A DNA stretch of 5,963 nt. Source: Leptospiraceae bacterium (lineage in GTDB: Bacteria > Spirochaetota > Leptospiria > Leptospirales > Leptospiraceae). Under the pieces are notes generated by a model. The model saw only the letters and a program-made list of their open reading frames with translations, was not told the origin of the DNA and searched no databases. The stretch covers positions 1-5,963 of the forward strand of contig JADJSX010000027.1 in assembly GCA_016711485.1 (NCBI GenBank), read 5' to 3'. Below, one piece after another: positions 5,321-5,963 of this stretch. Each line of letters opens with the position of its first letter. The stretch's first letter is position 1. A program made the position numbers and the translations under genes.

Positions 5321-5616
5321 GCATAACTGCGAGTATCCACTTCGGCGACTCACTAAGCTCGGATGATGTGAGTCACCTTGCTCCAAGCCGGCTTAGTTGT
5401 TTAAGTGAAAATTTTTAGTATATTTGTCAGACTAATGCAAGTCCAGTGCCTTCACTACTGTCACGAAACTTGCAGAAAAGAGCAAGTTTGCGCGCCATCC
5501 GTTCAGTCACAGGACTTGCTAGTCATACGGTGGCTTGGAGACATGACTTTGAAACTCAAAAGGTGCTACCGCACTTTCGAGTTTCAAAGTCACGTCGGAT
5601 ACTCTTAACGTTATGC
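5321..5616 (+). repeat. Giant attC-like site 4 (296 bp), mosaic
   Basis: R'' GCATAAC is at 5321-5327 and R' GTTATGC at 5610-5616. Basal stem 5331-5338 with 5597-5604. Small hairpin 5347-5353 with 5368-5374. Long arm 5381-5390 with the GGCTTGGAG side at 5532-5540, containing 5437-5444 with 5512-5519. AAACTTGC 5466-5473 pairs with 5482-5489. Variable hairpin 5544-5566 with 5571-5592. The first 75 bases are nearly identical to site 2 and the last 85 or so identical to site 3. The middle (about 5401-5530) is the most divergent of all four copies. Two overlapping frames of about 66 codons here are not regarded as genes. Confidence 0.75.
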
Positions 5617-5963
5617 GCAATGCCTCGCTATATTTCATTTAGTTAATCCAACAGATTGTAGAAGAATGGAAAAGATTGTTTTTTATGGCTGGATTCGAAA
5701 AATAATGTGAAACGCAGGATTTACGATTGTTCTAAATAAAATTGAAAGGAATTCTGATTTTAGACTTTTAGTAGGAGAAATACAGATTAGAAATTTGAAA
5801 GACGTAGTAATTACTTTTAAGATGACGGAAATAGATTTTGCAATATTGAAAGGATTAGCTTTTAAATTTAAGCTGGATAATAAGAATTATCCGAGACTCT
5901 TTTGGTATTTTAAGAACTGCTTTGTATCTTTAAGTTTAAAAATTAAATAAAAATATAAGAATA
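5611..5963 (+). mobile_element. Start of cassette B, second copy of cassette A
   Basis: Positions 5621-5963 repeat 1-343 with about a dozen differences, including two one-base indels that cancel. The copy begins exactly at the predicted exchange point after site 4, so the unit of duplication is a whole cassette. No gene is evident. A 79-codon open frame (5711-5950) without a good start or ribosome binding site is interrupted by a TGA and an indel in the other copy. Confidence 0.7.
5869..5920 (+). repeat. Direct repeat unit with 7-bp hairpin, copy 3
   Basis: Equivalent of 249-300 in the second cassette copy. The hairpin GGATAATAAGAATTATCC is at 5875-5892. Confidence 0.7.

Larger units (their letters stand above)
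4551..5610 (+). mobile_element. Cassette 3: higBA toxin-antitoxin
   Basis: 1,060-bp cassette. The ends 4550-4567 and 5310-5327 are complementary at 17 of 18 bases, with the mismatch at position 11. It contains a two-gene toxin-antitoxin operon and then the recombination-like site, with only about 20 bases between the antitoxin stop and R''. Toxin-antitoxin cassettes are a known feature of sedentary chromosomal integrons, where they penalise loss of the array. Confidence 0.75.

Noticed and set aside
709..5616. CRISPR array
   Set aside because: The repeats are about 300 bp and the intervening segments are 0.7-2.3 kb and coding.
709..5616. Insertion sequence or group II intron copies
   Set aside because: No transposase or intron-encoded protein, and no target duplications. 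I found no intron domain V-like hairpin, though I could not test this rigorously.
5405..5646. Two overlapping frames of about 66 codons in site 4
   Set aside because: They are in the repeat, overlap each other in different frames and are not conserved in sites 1-3.

Overview
The window looks like part of a gene-cassette array from an AT-rich spirochaete, most likely Leptospira. That assignment is inference, resting on base composition and the style of the encoded proteins; there is no rRNA or other marker. All credible genes lie on the + strand. They are separated by four copies of a structured repeat of about 300 bp (709-1010, 3259-3559, 4259-4556, 5321-5616).

The repeats behave like integron attC sites, only much larger. 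Each starts with an R''-like box ending in TAAC, followed by TGC and GAGTATCC. Each ends with GGATACTC, a five-base spacer ending in AC, and GTTAnnn (an R'-like box). The decisive observation is that the start of each cassette (GTTA...) is the reverse complement of the end of the same cassette (...TAAC) over 18-22 bases. The sequence is different for each cassette, and the left-arm A at position 11 is always unpaired. Predicted exchange points (G/TT) are 1004/1005, 3553/3554, 4550/4551 and 5610/5611. No integrase lies in the window.

Layout. (A) 1-1004: cassette without a convincing gene, missing about 10 bases on the left. (1) 1005-3553: three-gene cassette with a GspG-type pseudopilin, an unnamed 256-aa protein and an overlapping PIN-domain (VapC-like) protein, followed by debris resembling older recombination sites. 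(2) 3554-4550: one unnamed 168-aa protein with a possible PD-(D/E)xK-like core. (3) 4551-5610: a higBA toxin-antitoxin pair. (B) 5611 to the end: the start of a second, about 96% identical copy of cassette A.

The repeat folds on paper into a multi-branch structure. A basal stem encloses a small hairpin whose stem covaries, a long two-part arm with nested stems, and a long hairpin whose sequence is completely replaced between copies while its pairing and one bulged base persist. Toxin-antitoxin genes in the array fit the known role of such modules in stabilising large cassette arrays. The most novel element is the giant site itself and the unknown recombinase that would act on it.
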